Shown: positions 25,517 to 33,385, counted from the stretch's first letter. The stretch: 64,000 nt of DNA from Saccharibacillus soli (GCA_002189105.1 NIOB01000001.1:310001-374000), one strand, 5' to 3'. Numbers and translations: made by a program. Notes: generated by a model not told the origin, from the sequence alone.

Positions 25517-26329
25517 ATTGATAAGATGAAACTGCATCTCGACAATGACCTTTTCTAAACTAATTCTTTCATGTTCGCAAAAACGTCGAAGATCGAACCA
25601 AACATTCCAATTGCCATATAATTTCGGAAGATACGTTGCATATCCACCAGCTTCAGGATCTTCTTCTGGTTCAGTCAATAATCCGTATTTGATTAGCATC
25701 GTCAGATGATTTCTAAGTTCTTGATGACTCAAGGCCATGACTCGACGCAACTCTTCAGTAGTGAGTCCAATTCCCCATGTTAATTTTTCAGAACGTCTAA
25801 TTGCAACTTTGAAAACAATGCGTGTATCTGGTGGCAATAAGCGCAGTTTATCTACTAGCTCGTTTAGATCAGTATTAATGCTAGCCTGTTCCTCCTCATT
25901 TAAGTTGTCTCCAACAAATAGAGAAAAATTTCTGGCAGAATCGATGTAAGTGAATTCTTGTAACTGAGTAAGATCCCCTAAAGATGCTTCCATTTTTCTT
26001 ACAAGATCAGAGAACTTGCTCTCATGCTCCTTCTTCATTTCTTTTAAGAGTTCTACTGTGTATAATACAGTGTTATTAGTTTCTACATGATGGTCATAAC
26101 ACATTAACATTAAGTTAGAGAAGTCTGCTCTTTCGTCGTTAGTTTGGTTAGGGTTGAAACGTTCGCCACCAGGCTCTGCCCCTTCAATATGGCAAACCTG
26201 TCCTACAAAGTCTCCATTCTCATTAACCATCATCCTATTACAGCCACGAAAAGCACACTGGTTTCCAGATTTCATATAAAGCTCTCTTAGTACTTTTGTT
26301 GACGGGCTTTTACGTTTGGGTATTTCCAT
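25514..26329 (-). CDS. HNH endonuclease-like protein with C-terminal winged-helix
   Basis: 271 residues from ATG 26329 (RBS AAAGGAGAAG). Residues 20-90 are an HNH fold: CAFRGCN supplies the first metal Cys pair, QVCHIEGAEPGG gives the His-containing beta turn, and LMLMCYDHHVETNN gives the final Cys/His-His. Residues from about 150 on include RIVFKVAIRRSEKL and LTTEELRRVMALSHQELRNH, a winged-helix-like unit. Probably a metal-dependent nuclease with its own DNA-binding or sensing part, possibly phage defence or phage-encoded. It forms an operon with the membrane protein upstream (47-base gap). Confidence 0.8.
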   Translation of the reverse strand: MEIPKRKSPSTKVLRELYMKSGNQCAFRGCNRMMVNENGDFVGQVCHIEGAEPGGERFNPNQTNDERADFSNLMLMCYDHHVETNNTVLYTVELLKEMKKEHESKFSDLVRKMEASLGDLTQLQEFTYIDSARNFSLFVGDNLNEEEQASINTDLNELVDKLRLLPPDTRIVFKVAIRRSEKLTWGIGLTTEELRRVMALSHQELRNHLTMLIKYGLLTEPEEDPEAGGYATYLPKLYGNWNVWFDLRRFCEHERISLEKVIVEMQFHLIN

Positions 26330-26376
26330 GTCTTCTCCTTTATAAGAGCCTGCCGAAAGCTGCACGGGCCTTTTTC

Positions 26377-27066
26377 TTATTTCATTTTGGCGAGCGCCTT
26401 ATCCATCTGTTCTTCATTTGATTTGACCGAATCACTCTCTGGAGTTTCGGCTCCGCGGTAAACGTATTGCGTATTCTGCAAGAAGTCAAAAGCAAAATCT
26501 CCGATTGGCATACCCTCTGATCGATCTTCTACCAGCGATGCTTTAAAGATATTCATTAGCGGATACAGATCATCATGAGTGGTGCTCAGATACCGACCAG
26601 ATTTATACTCGGCTATAATATCTTCGCGGAACTCTTTCTCTTCATCGACACCGATCGTAACCTTGTTTTTGAGTAATGCCGCAGCATCCGCTTTTTCCGT
26701 TGCAGAACTGTCCGAGCTGGCGATCTTCTCGATCTCTGCCTGCCAGTCAGACGTTATAGCATCAGCGTCGGCCGATTCTTCTGCGGGAACAGAGGGCTTA
26801 GCAATCGGTTTCTTGGCAGACGCTTCCTCAGCCGGCTTTTCTGGAGCTGGTTCAGCTACAGATTCTTCTCCTGGGGTCGCATCTGCCTTCTCTTCGGGTA
26901 TGCCGCCTTTCTCATCTTTGGGCTGAGTTGCTGCCTGTTTAGTCGGTGCTGGTGCAGCCTCATCTTTTTTCTCATCAAGCGCACCACCGATCCCGCCGAC
27001 TATAATGATCGCCAGCAGCCAAAACCACCATTTCTTATAGATCGGTTTCCCATCATTTCCCTTCAA
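26377..27066 (-). CDS. Membrane-anchored protein with Pro/Ala/Glu linker
   Basis: 229 residues from TTG 27066 (RBS AGGGGG, 7 bases). One N-terminal span (KWWFWLLAIIIVGGIGGAL) after a short basic tail, then a long Lys/Pro/Ala/Glu linker to about residue 110 and a C-terminal helical domain (DWQAEIEKIASSDSSATEKA). It would be exposed outside the cell. Similar membrane-plus-linker proteins are common in Paenibacillus prophages, without known role. Just upstream of the HNH gene. Confidence 0.75.
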   Translation of the reverse strand: MKGNDGKPIYKKWWFWLLAIIIVGGIGGALDEKKDEAAPAPTKQAATQPKDEKGGIPEEKADATPGEESVAEPAPEKPAEEASAKKPIAKPSVPAEESADADAITSDWQAEIEKIASSDSSATEKADAAALLKNKVTIGVDEEKEFREDIIAEYKSGRYLSTTHDDLYPLMNIFKASLVEDRSEGMPIGDFAFDFLQNTQYVYRGAETPESDSVKSNEEQMDKALAKMK

Positions 27067-27312
27067 ATTTGTTCCCCCTAATTTCAATATATTTACCAGA
27101 ATAAGTTTATCAGAAAGCGAGCTTTTATGCTATTAAGATTCGTGATAGAATCCGAATGAAGGGTAGGATTTCTTTAAACCAAAACTGCGAACAAATTTGC
27201 TAACGCAAATGCTAACGAACTATGTAGTATAGGAAAAACCATAAATCGCATTTATATAGAAGAAACGCGGAATTCTGAACAGGACAATATAGAATAAAAG
27301 CCTTCCTCTAGC

Positions 27313-27382
27313 TCAGTTGGTTAGAGCTACCGGCTCATAACCGGTTGGTCACAGGTTCGAGTCCTGTAGGGCCCATTATGGC
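27313..27382 (+). repeat. tRNA-Met 3' fragment, copy 1 (probable attachment scar)
   Basis: D-arm to acceptor 3' half of an elongator tRNA-Met: CCGGCTCATAACCGG anticodon arm (CAT), TTCGAGTCC T-loop, and GGGCCCA end. The 5' acceptor strand that should pair with GGGCCC is replaced by CCTTCCTC, so this is not a working tRNA. A 70-base match (2 differences) exists at 32733-32802. Phage integrases often target tRNA 3' ends, so this probably is an att site next to the integrase remnant. Confidence 0.75.
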
Positions 27383-27412
27383 AAAAACCCTTACGTAGTA
27401 AGGGTTTTTTTG
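27382..27412 (+). terminator. Terminator after tRNA-Met fragment 1
   Basis: AAAAACCCTTAC pairs with GTAAGGGTTTTTTT around GTA. This was the tRNA gene terminator and is carried over with the fragment. Confidence 0.8.
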
Positions 27413-27476
27413 CGTTTACAGAGTGTTTTTAGAGAAGGTAAAAGGCTCGGTGAACGAGGCGGAAAATGGAGGATGG

Positions 27477-27845
27477 TCACATTTTGGTCACGGCGACTTT
27501 TCGGAGTCGTTTTTTTTGTTTGGCGTCGAGCATTTTCGCTTCAAGCAGGTCGATTGCCCCGCGCTGCATGTCCGGAAGCAAATGTGAGTAGCGGTCGAGG
27601 TAGATCTGCACGCTGCTGTGTCCCAGACGTTCTGCACCAATCTTCGGGTTGATTCCGTTCTTCAGCAGCATGGAAGCGTGAGAGTGGCGTAAGTCGTGGA
27701 ACCGGATTTTCGGCAGCGCAGCCTTCTCCGTAAGATGAGCGAAAGAGCCGGTGATTCGGCGCGGTTACCTGGATGCCGCTTTGAGAATAGAAAAATTCGA
27801 GGATCAGGTCGGCTAAATGTTGCCTATTTTTTGCCTGCTTGTTTG
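27477..27845 (-). pseudogene. int: Phage tyrosine integrase, C-terminal remnant
   Basis: The minus strand still encodes the catalytic C-terminus: RFHDLRHSHASMLLKNGI carries the first His-x-x-Arg, RLGHSS the second His, and LDRYSHLLPDM the nucleophile Tyr. The frame is broken by a stop at 27765-27767; a shifted frame further upstream (YSQSGIQVTAPNH) continues the match. The N-terminal part, including the first catalytic Arg, is missing. It lies beside tRNA-Met fragment 1, the expected place for the integrase of a tRNA-targeting phage. Confidence 0.8.
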
Positions 27846-27873
27846 ATAACATTGAAAAAAGGATGGTGTATGT

Positions 27874-28419
27874 ATGTCTAAAAAAACTCAATATGACCAC
27901 TACTTAAAAGCATCTACTTACTTACGTGAGAGATATAATATTTTTGGAATAGGGTCAGTTTCTATAGGCAAAATTGGATCGATCCAAAAGGATCTTATTA
28001 AATATCATTCGCTCGATGGTTTGAAGTCAATACGCATTAGCATTACTGCCCAACTTGAACAGTATAAACAAGCCAATATATTGATGCCTATTCTTGTCTT
28101 TATCTTTACTGTCGTTTTCACCTTAAGGTACTATTCATATACCGCTAGAAGAGAATATGAAAAAATGCTTGATGAAATGAGTGGCATGGATGAAAGTGAT
28201 ACACAATTCGAAGCAGTAAATGCTATAGATAATTTTTTGTTTACTAATAATATTCTCTTGTTTGTAATTGTCATTCTTATGATAGGAGGATTTTTGCTAT
28301 ATTTCCAACGCTATGCTTGGATATCTTTAATGAAAAGCATTGTAGATGACGCACTTGCAGAAAGAGAAAAGAAGGACAAAGAGAATGAGAAAAAGGTTGG
28401 AGCTTTGTTCATTGCCTGA
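27874..28419 (+). CDS. Two-span membrane protein, 181 aa
   Basis: 181 residues, ATG 27874 with AAAGGATGG upstream. Spans are around residues 68-88 (ILMPILVFIFTVVFTLRYYS) and 125-145 (NNILLFVIVILMIGGFLLYF). The N-terminus is basic and cytosolic; the C-terminus is Lys/Glu rich. No known family. Placed near the integrase, where lysogeny genes such as superinfection exclusion usually lie; this is only a positional hint. Confidence 0.75.
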   Translation: MSKKTQYDHYLKASTYLRERYNIFGIGSVSIGKIGSIQKDLIKYHSLDGLKSIRISITAQLEQYKQANILMPILVFIFTVVFTLRYYSYTARREYEKMLDEMSGMDESDTQFEAVNAIDNFLFTNNILLFVIVILMIGGFLLYFQRYAWISLMKSIVDDALAEREKKDKENEKKVGALFIA

Positions 28420-28486
28420 TTTTTGAACGCTTACTGGTCGTTTACTCGACTTTTGAGGTGTTATATTTATATTGTGGAAATGGGCG

Positions 28487-28555
28487 AGAATAAAAGAAAC
28501 GCACAGCTGCATTGGCAGCATCCGACTAGGGCGTTCCTCTTCTCGCCTTTTTTTC
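28487..28555 (+). ncRNA. Candidate antisense RNA/terminator stem
   Basis: GGGCGAGAA and TTCTCGCC enclose an inner AACGC/GGCGTT stem and a GCTGC/GCAGC hairpin, followed by TTTTTTT. The T run ends exactly at the stop codon of a tiny minus-strand ORF, so a plus-strand RNA ending here would overlap the 3' end of that mRNA, as in TxpA/RatA-type type I systems. No clear plus promoter seen. Confidence 0.4.
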
Positions 28556-28641
28556 TATCGAGTAAATACGTAGGTTACCAAGCCTAGAAATAAAGCGACG
28601 CTGCCGAACCTCATGGCAACGGATTTTGTAATATCCAACAA
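28555..28641 (-). CDS. Candidate type I toxin-like hydrophobic peptide, 28 aa
   Basis: TTG 28641 opens a 28-residue ORF with AAAGGAG 8 bases upstream. It reads MLDITKSVAMRFGSVALF then LGLVTYVFTR: a short polar start, one membrane span and a basic end, as in small type I toxins such as TxpA, BsrG or Fst. A promoter lies close by (TTGCTT at 28701-28696, 17 bases, TATTCT at 28678-28673). No homologue recognised; toxicity is inference. Confidence 0.5.
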   Translation of the reverse strand: MLDITKSVAMRFGSVALFLGLVTYVFTR

Positions 28642-28672
28642 TAGCGGCACTCCTTTCGATTGTTCTATCTCC

Positions 28673-28701
28673 AGAATAATCGCTTGGTTGAATCGAAGCA
28701 A
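28673..28701 (-). promoter_or_regulatory. Promoter of toxin-like peptide
   Basis: On the minus strand TTGCTT, 17 bases, TATTCT. It gives a 5' leader of only about 25 bases before the TTG start. Confidence 0.5.
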
Positions 28702-29034
28702 ATTTGTCCGCGCTCGTCGATCGAAAGGCAGAGAGCAGCAGATGCCGGCAATGCCAACGGTCGATTTACAGTGCGGACATTCATTATTGAAATACCGAGG
28801 AAATAGCAGATCCGCTAGGCTTAACTGGCACAGATTGAAACATATTATCAGCGGCTGCTTTGACTCGTATTTTCGCCGATCGGTAAAATGGTCTTGTTCT
28901 TCCTCTCAAGTCACAAAATACGTATGCTTTTAGTAAAGAGCGCAGCGTTTTTACTTCGGCCCCAAACCGACATTCTTTTGCGTAAGACAGGAATTAAGCA
29001 TATACCGCCGAATTATTATGGCGGGAGGTGTCAC
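28702..29034. other. Intergenic, no gene supported
   Basis: About 330 bases. The open frame at 28613-28933 has no RBS and a composition unlike a real protein. A stem (CCGCC/GGCGG, 29007-29025) lies just before the RBS of the next gene and could affect its translation. Confidence 0.4.
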
Positions 29035-29280
29035 ATGAACATTATTGGAGAAGAAGTAGGAAAAGACATGAGCGCGATGGCATGGACGGTTATAGAAGCG
29101 TTAGGACTATATTTGATCCTTCCTATGATCGTCGCCGCGATCCTTCTTCGAGTGCTGCGTGTAAGAGGAGAAATCCATAAGTTCCTTGTAAGCGCCGTAG
29201 GATTAGCAGGATTGTACTTTTTCTTTACTCAAGGCATCGATTCTTTCGGTGCCGTAATGCAAGAACGCATGTCAAAATAA
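29035..29280 (+). CDS. Small two-span membrane protein
   Basis: 81 residues from ATG 29035 (RBS GGGAGGTG). Two spans: ALGLYLILPMIVAAILLRVL and FLVSAVGLAGLYFFFTQGID. Basic loop between. Unknown phage or cargo protein; followed by a clear terminator. Confidence 0.7.
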   Translation: MNIIGEEVGKDMSAMAWTVIEALGLYLILPMIVAAILLRVLRVRGEIHKFLVSAVGLAGLYFFFTQGIDSFGAVMQERMSK

Positions 29281-29292
29281 CAAATATATCAA

Positions 29293-29322
29293 AGGAGTCG
29301 TCCCTGTGGGCGGCTCTTTTTT
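29293..29322 (+). terminator. Terminator
   Basis: GGAGTCGTCCC pairs with GGGCGGCTC around TGT, followed by TTTTTT. Confidence 0.85.
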
Positions 29323-29338
29323 ATATGGAGGATACACT

Positions 29339-29470
29339 ATGACCAGACGAAAGAAACGAAAGCATCCGCCGCCAGAACGACGGCAGCCCAGTAAATGCAA
29401 AGTTGCGTATGGGGACGTTGGCAAGGATCAGCACAGTTCTGTAGCACACCCTTTTGCAAAAAGTAGTTGA
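29339..29470 (+). CDS. Small basic protein, 43 aa
   Basis: ATG 29339 with GGAGGATACACT upstream. Sequence begins MTRRKKRKHPPPERRQPSKC: very basic and Pro rich, so possibly nucleic-acid binding. Such tiny basic phage ORFs are common; role unknown. Confidence 0.5.
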   Translation: MTRRKKRKHPPPERRQPSKCKVAYGDVGKDQHSSVAHPFAKSS

Positions 29471-29526
29471 CTTTTTAAGCTGAAATGGTTTCTCTCCTTA
29501 TGTAAACCAAAAAAGGAGTGAGCCAC

Positions 29527-29775
29527 ATGTATTCATCAGAGAACAGACTTATAGTAGAAGACGTTACAGTAGAAGGAGGAAGAAGAGCATTTCGCGCAAG
29601 AGGCGTAGACCCTGTTACGAATAAAAAATTTGACGGGATCGTATACATGGATGAAGGATTTTCCAGAAGCGATCTTTTCAAAAAAGGTAATGGAACAAGA
29701 GTTTCGCCTCTCTGCGAGCAATGGATCAACGTTGTTGTACAGCGCGAATATACAGCGGGCAATTCACGGTTGTAA
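29527..29775 (+). CDS. Unknown small protein, 82 aa
   Basis: ATG 29527, AAAAGGAG 8 bases upstream; the in-frame GTG at 29518 overlaps that RBS. Reads MYSSENRLIVEDVTVEGGRR, with a later FDGIVYMDEGFSRSDLFKK segment. Beta-like, soluble, no known family. Lies in the collapsed prophage before the ParB-like remnant. Confidence 0.65.
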   Translation: MYSSENRLIVEDVTVEGGRRAFRARGVDPVTNKKFDGIVYMDEGFSRSDLFKKGNGTRVSPLCEQWINVVVQREYTAGNSRL

Positions 29776-29888
29776 AACAAGATTATTGCTCAGACACCAA
29801 GAAGAGAGCAGGGCGAGAAAGAGCCCTGATATCTCTTCTTAGTGTTTTATGATTTGAAAACCAACTTAACTCAAATGAGATGGAAAAT

Positions 29889-30685
29889 ATGCGAATCGAT
29901 ACCGTCCCTATTCCTAATTTGTGAGCGAATGATTGGAACCCGAACGAGATGGGCGAACATCGATACCAGGCTTTGATCGAGAGCATCCGTAAGCACGGAT
30001 TACTTCAGCCGATTCTGCTCCGTTCGGATATGACAATCATAAAGGGGTAGAAGCGCTGGAGAGCTGCTTAGACGGCTGGACCGGCCGAGATTACTTGCTG
30101 CGTCAACGTGGAAATGAGCAAGGAAGAAGCGAAGTTGCTTACGGTCAGCCTGAGCAACCTGCGTGGCCGCACAAATGAGGAACTGCTGTCCTCGCTGCTG
30201 GAAGAACTTTCGACCAGTTTCACACTTGAAGAGATCGCGTCAGAAGCAGGTTTTTTCCAGATGAATTGGAGGGTTTGCTGAATGGCCTGGTCGAGAAGGA
30301 GCGCAGCGTGCTTTCTGAGTTGAAAACGGTAAAGGGTGCCGCCCCAATCCATGATGAGAAGACTGGACTGACATATAACGTACTATTTAAACGCGATGAG
30401 CTTGTCGAATCTCGAATCGAAGGGGAGGAGTTCCGGAAGATCGACGATATCATTACGCTGGAAGAGGCATTAACCCGGGTTCAGGAGAAGAAGCTGAAGG
30501 CAATCGAGCTGAAGAATCGAATTATTAACGAAGAGAAGAAGGTATGCATCGAGAAACTGAGGCTAGAAGTGAAAGGGCTGCGGGGTCAGGAAGACCAGGA
30601 GTTGCTAGATGACGGGTTCCTAGATGTGCTCCAAGGCAAGGTAAGTGAGGTTTGGGTTGGTTATGGTGAAGACAAAGAGACTTAG
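29889..30685 (+). pseudogene. ParB-like nuclease domain protein, broken
   Basis: Reading across frames gives MRIDTVPIPNL, a stop, then HRYQALIESIRKHGLLQPIL, a stop, then MSKEEAKLLTVSLSNLRGRT and ELLSSLLEELSTSFTLEEIA, all typical of phage ParB/sulfiredoxin-like proteins next to terminase genes. A +1 shift near 30255 leads into an intact-looking 139-residue tail (30266-30685) with PDELEGLLNGLVEKERSVLS. At least two stops and two shifts; no function expected. The tail overlaps the start of the terminase remnant. Confidence 0.75.
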
Positions 30686-31020
30686 GGCTGCCTTCAAATG
30701 GAAGTAGTTTTCCGATAAGCAGCTTCAGGTTCTTACATGGTAGAGGGACGAAACCCGACTGCCGATCTGCGACGGAGCGATTCGTTCTGGCAAAACAGCA
30801 TCCATGTCATTTTCTTTTGTCGCCTGGGCTACGGAAAAGTTCAACGGAGTCAACTTCGGCATGGCTGGCAAGACCATTGGATCGCTGCGGCGGAACGTGA
30901 TTGGTCCACTCAAGCAGATGCTCTATTCTCGCGGATATATTGTCGTCGAGCATCGGACGGAAAACTATCTGACGATCCGGCGCGGGCTGCACAGTAATGA
31001 CTTCTACCTGTTCGGTGGCT
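30663..31020 (+). pseudogene. PBSX-type terminase large subunit, truncated remnant
   Basis: The frame reads VKTKRLRAAFKWK, stop, FSDKQLQVLTW, stop, RDETRLPICDGAIRSGKTAS: the Walker A GAIRSGKT of PBSX-like terminases. It continues through MAGKTIGSLRRNVIGPLKQM to NDFYLFGG near 31020, after which the terminase match ends abruptly. Two Trp or Pro codons have become stops (TAG). Remnant of a phage different from the one at 1-22 kb. Confidence 0.8.
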
Positions 31021-31084
31021 TGATCGAAATACTGGTTCAACTGCAATCCAGCGGGGCCGTACCGTTGTCTCAAGACAGAGTGGC

Positions 31085-31293
31085 TGGGTGTGAATCTTGC
31101 GACCACTCAGCGGGAGCTTATTGATCGCTTCGCGCAGGATGGTTATGCATGGGTAGAGTCGAACTTTGAGGGTACCGGACGGGGATAGTTTGAGAGGGCT
31201 TGTAAGTGGCTTTCAAACAAGATTGTCTCTATCGGAGTAGAGATTCCGCCCGAAGAGCTTGAGGCGGCCGTGCAGAAGGCGTGGGAAGAATAA
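31085..31293 (+). pseudogene. Phage LLH-type holin remnant
   Basis: The frame LGVNLATTQRELIDRFAQDG continues to VESNFEGTGRG, a stop (TAG), then FERACKWLSNKIVSIGVEIP and ELEAAVQKAWEE, which is the C-terminal pattern of LLH-family holins. It is joined directly to the terminase fragment, so the whole head, tail and part of the lysis region between them is gone. Confidence 0.6.
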
Positions 31294-31607
31294 AACGCGA
31301 GTCAAACCGGCACCGGACCGATCACGGTCAACGTAAGTGGGCCGCCCGGTCCGGAACAAACCGAAGAGATCGCATAGCGGATTAAATCTGGATTTTAGGC
31401 GTCTTTGGAAAAGTCCGTACAAAGCACTGTTGGTCCAAAAAGCTAAATATATAACAAAAATGATTGAAATAGCCTCACTGTGATTCCGAAGTGAGAATAT
31501 TTTCCCTTGAAAAGGATGGAATTAAAACATTCATAAAATAACTACATAGACATTTAAACCTTGCTAGCTTACTATATAGTTATTCATCTTTTATAGGAGG
31601 TTTTGTA
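31294..31607. other. Phage-derived spacer, no intact gene
   Basis: Contains a further broken phage frame (GPITVNVSGPPGPEQTEEIA, stop, RIKSGF). The last 200 bases are AT-rich and probably hold the promoter of the following secreted-protein gene. RBS AGGAGG at 31596-31601. Confidence 0.4.
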
Positions 31608-32507
31608 ATGAAAAGAAAAATCGGGGTTTTGCTATCAATTTGTATTTGTTTAATTCTTGTTATTCCGCAACAAATTCAAGCAGCGAGTGTAATAGGTGAC
31701 ATTCTCACAAAACCAGAAGCAGGATGGCAGCGGATCGATGATAAGAACGAAAATATATCGTACATAGGTAGTGGTTGGAGTATCCTTGACAGAAGTGCTT
31801 ATTATAATGGTTCCAGACATAATTCTTCAAACAAGCAGATCGATGATAAAGTGATTATTAAATTCAAAGGAACAAAATTTAGAATCATCAGTTCTGCATT
31901 CCCGGAATACACAGACAATTTAACCGTAACTATTGACGGTATATCGGAGAAATATTCACAAAAAGCTCCAAGTGATCGTAACCAAACTTTAACTTACGAA
32001 AAATTAGGCTTAGAAGATAAGATGCATGTCGTTGAAATTAATAAAAATGCAAAAGGTAGTTATGCCGTTGATCTTACACTCGATGCAATCGACATAGATG
32101 ATACGGGGGTTTTTCTAGATCCGAACACTCCGGTTCCGACACCAACACCAGATCCGACACCAACACCAACACCAACACCAACACCAACACCAACACCAAC
32201 ACCAACACCAACACCAACACCAAATCCAACACCGACACCAACACCAGATCCAACACCAACGCCGCAAGGTAATTATGCAGTTCTTGTTGTAACGATGATT
32301 AATGGTGTGGAAAAAGAATACGATCTTTCTATAGCTGAAGTAAATGCATTCACTACTTGGTACGATAAGAAAGATGCTGGAACGGGACCTTCACGCTTTG
32401 TAATAGACAAGCATTCCAATAATAAAGGACCTTTCAGCAAGCGCACAGATTCGATTATTTTCAAAAATATTCTTACATTTGAAGTAAGTGAATACACGCT
32501 GAATTAG
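31608..32507 (+). CDS. Secreted protein with Pro-Thr repeat linker
   Basis: 299 residues. Signal peptide to about residue 26 (VIPQQIQAAS). Residues 27-175 form a beta-rich domain with GWQRIDDKNENISYIGSGWS and VTIDGISEKY, resembling carbohydrate-binding or lectin-like sandwich modules. A (PT)n linker spans about residues 178-222, encoded by ACACCAACACC repeats. The C-terminal domain (EYDLSIAEVNAFTTWYDKKD and GPFSKRTDSIIFKNILTFEV) recurs in Firmicute phage and secreted proteins. Likely a phage-borne surface adhesin or receptor-like protein; function unknown. Confidence 0.8.
   Translation: MKRKIGVLLSICICLILVIPQQIQAASVIGDILTKPEAGWQRIDDKNENISYIGSGWSILDRSAYYNGSRHNSSNKQIDDKVIIKFKGTKFRIISSAFPEYTDNLTVTIDGISEKYSQKAPSDRNQTLTYEKLGLEDKMHVVEINKNAKGSYAVDLTLDAIDIDDTGVFLDPNTPVPTPTPDPTPTPTPTPTPTPTPTPTPTPTPNPTPTPTPDPTPTPQGNYAVLVVTMINGVEKEYDLSIAEVNAFTTWYDKKDAGTGPSRFVIDKHSNNKGPFSKRTDSIIFKNILTFEVSEYTLN
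32150..32262 (+). repeat. Hexameric coding repeat (Pro-Thr linker)
   Basis: Tandem ACACCA units encode alternating Pro and Thr. Prone to slipped-strand length change. Confidence 0.85.
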
Positions 32508-32732
32508 GGTTTGCCTTGTTGAAAGTTTGCAAGTTATAATATGAGCAACCGAAAGCATCGCTCTCCGCCGAAAACATCAGCGATCTCATTTTCTTCTATA
32601 TGTAAGTCTTTGAGATTTGGTCACAAAAATGGTCACGAACTTATGAGATCACATAAAAACAGATGGGTCGGATTCCTTTATAAATCAAGGCTTCCCGGAC
32701 ACAATGAACTCAAACAATATCTTTCCCCTAAA

Positions 32733-32802
32733 TCAGTTGGTTAGAGCTACCGACTCATAACCGGTTGGTCACAGGTTCGAGTCCCGTAGGGCCCATTATG
32801 GC
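32733..32802 (+). repeat. tRNA-Met 3' fragment, copy 2 (probable attachment scar)
   Basis: Matches copy 1 with 2 differences. One (CCGACTCATAACCGG) unpairs the anticodon stem and the 5' acceptor half is absent, so it is not functional. With copy 1 it flanks the collapsed prophage as direct repeats about 5.4 kb apart. Confidence 0.75.
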
Positions 32803-32803
32803 G

Positions 32804-32846
32804 AAGAATCCCCTTACTCTGTTACGGAGTAAGGGGATTCTTGCGT
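32804..32846 (+). terminator. Terminator-like stem after tRNA-Met fragment 2
   Basis: GAATCCCCTTACTC pairs perfectly with GAGTAAGGGGATTC. A near-identical stem recurs at 33521-33557. Confidence 0.75.
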
Positions 32847-32931
32847 TTGTAGGGTATAATTTCTGCTCGTGGTCGAGGTACTGTGGGTTCGAGTATCTTG
32901 CTAACGATTTTGCTAACGCCAGCATTTTTGT

Positions 32932-33357
32932 TTAAAGGGATTTCGCTAACTTCCAAAGTGCGTTTGGATGGAAAGAGTATACTAAAGACTTGTTAGCTGA
33001 CACATACCCTACGATTTGATCGTCATAAATCAGAATAGGCGGGGTAAGAGTGTACTTATTCCAAGCACTTGTAATCGAATAGTCGCTCCCGAACAATCCA
33101 TATTGATTCCAGATGCTATTTACACCGTATTTGTTTCCGTATAATCCGTATTTATTAAACACGGAATCAGGGTCATAAGTGTTCGTGGATAAAGTCCCTA
33201 GAAAAGTACGTCCATCATAGGAATATATTTCGATGTCTGCCGGATTGATGTGTGCAGTCTCTTTGTTTTTTGTCGTAGCTGCTTGTGCTTGCGAGGTTAA
33301 AGAAATCATTCCAATAAGCATGAAAAAAAACATGAGAATAGAAATTTTATTTTTCAC
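32932..33357 (-). CDS. Secreted protein with YG repeats
   Basis: 141 residues from GTG 33357 (RBS GGGGTG). Signal peptide (ISILMFFFMLIGMISLTSQA) cut near AQA-A. Then an acidic beta part (IEIYSYDGRTFLGTLSTNTY) and three imperfect repeats of the form N-x-YG-x-YG-x-x-Y, as in NKYGLYGNKYGVNSIWNQYG. The end is PPILIYDDQIVGYVSANKSL. Repeats of this kind are seen in many secreted bacterial proteins of unknown role. Its promoter block matches that of the gene at 24525-25115. Confidence 0.8.
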   Translation of the reverse strand: MKNKISILMFFFMLIGMISLTSQAQAATTKNKETAHINPADIEIYSYDGRTFLGTLSTNTYDPDSVFNKYGLYGNKYGVNSIWNQYGLFGSDYSITSAWNKYTLTPPILIYDDQIVGYVSANKSLVYSFHPNALWKLAKSL

Positions 33358-33385
33358 ATCGTCACCCCTACATTTTTGTGATTTT

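Noticed and set aside
27195-27215. GCTAACG direct repeats as a plasmid-type iteron
   Set aside because: Only two copies per site, next to att scars; integrase arm sites fit better and no replication gene is near.
27309-27378. Functional tRNA-Met
   Set aside because: The 5' acceptor strand does not pair with GGGCCC, so it is a 3' fragment.
28613-28933. Plus-strand open frame of 106 residues
   Set aside because: No RBS, odd composition, and antisense to the candidate toxin peptide and its promoter.
32150-32262. Possible CRISPR-like short repeats
   Set aside because: A hexameric in-frame coding repeat for Pro-Thr, without spacers.
32541-32744. Open frame beginning MSNRKHRS before tRNA-Met fragment 2
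   Set aside because: It runs into the tRNA fragment, has no RBS and low-quality sequence; kept only as the site of a repeated motif.
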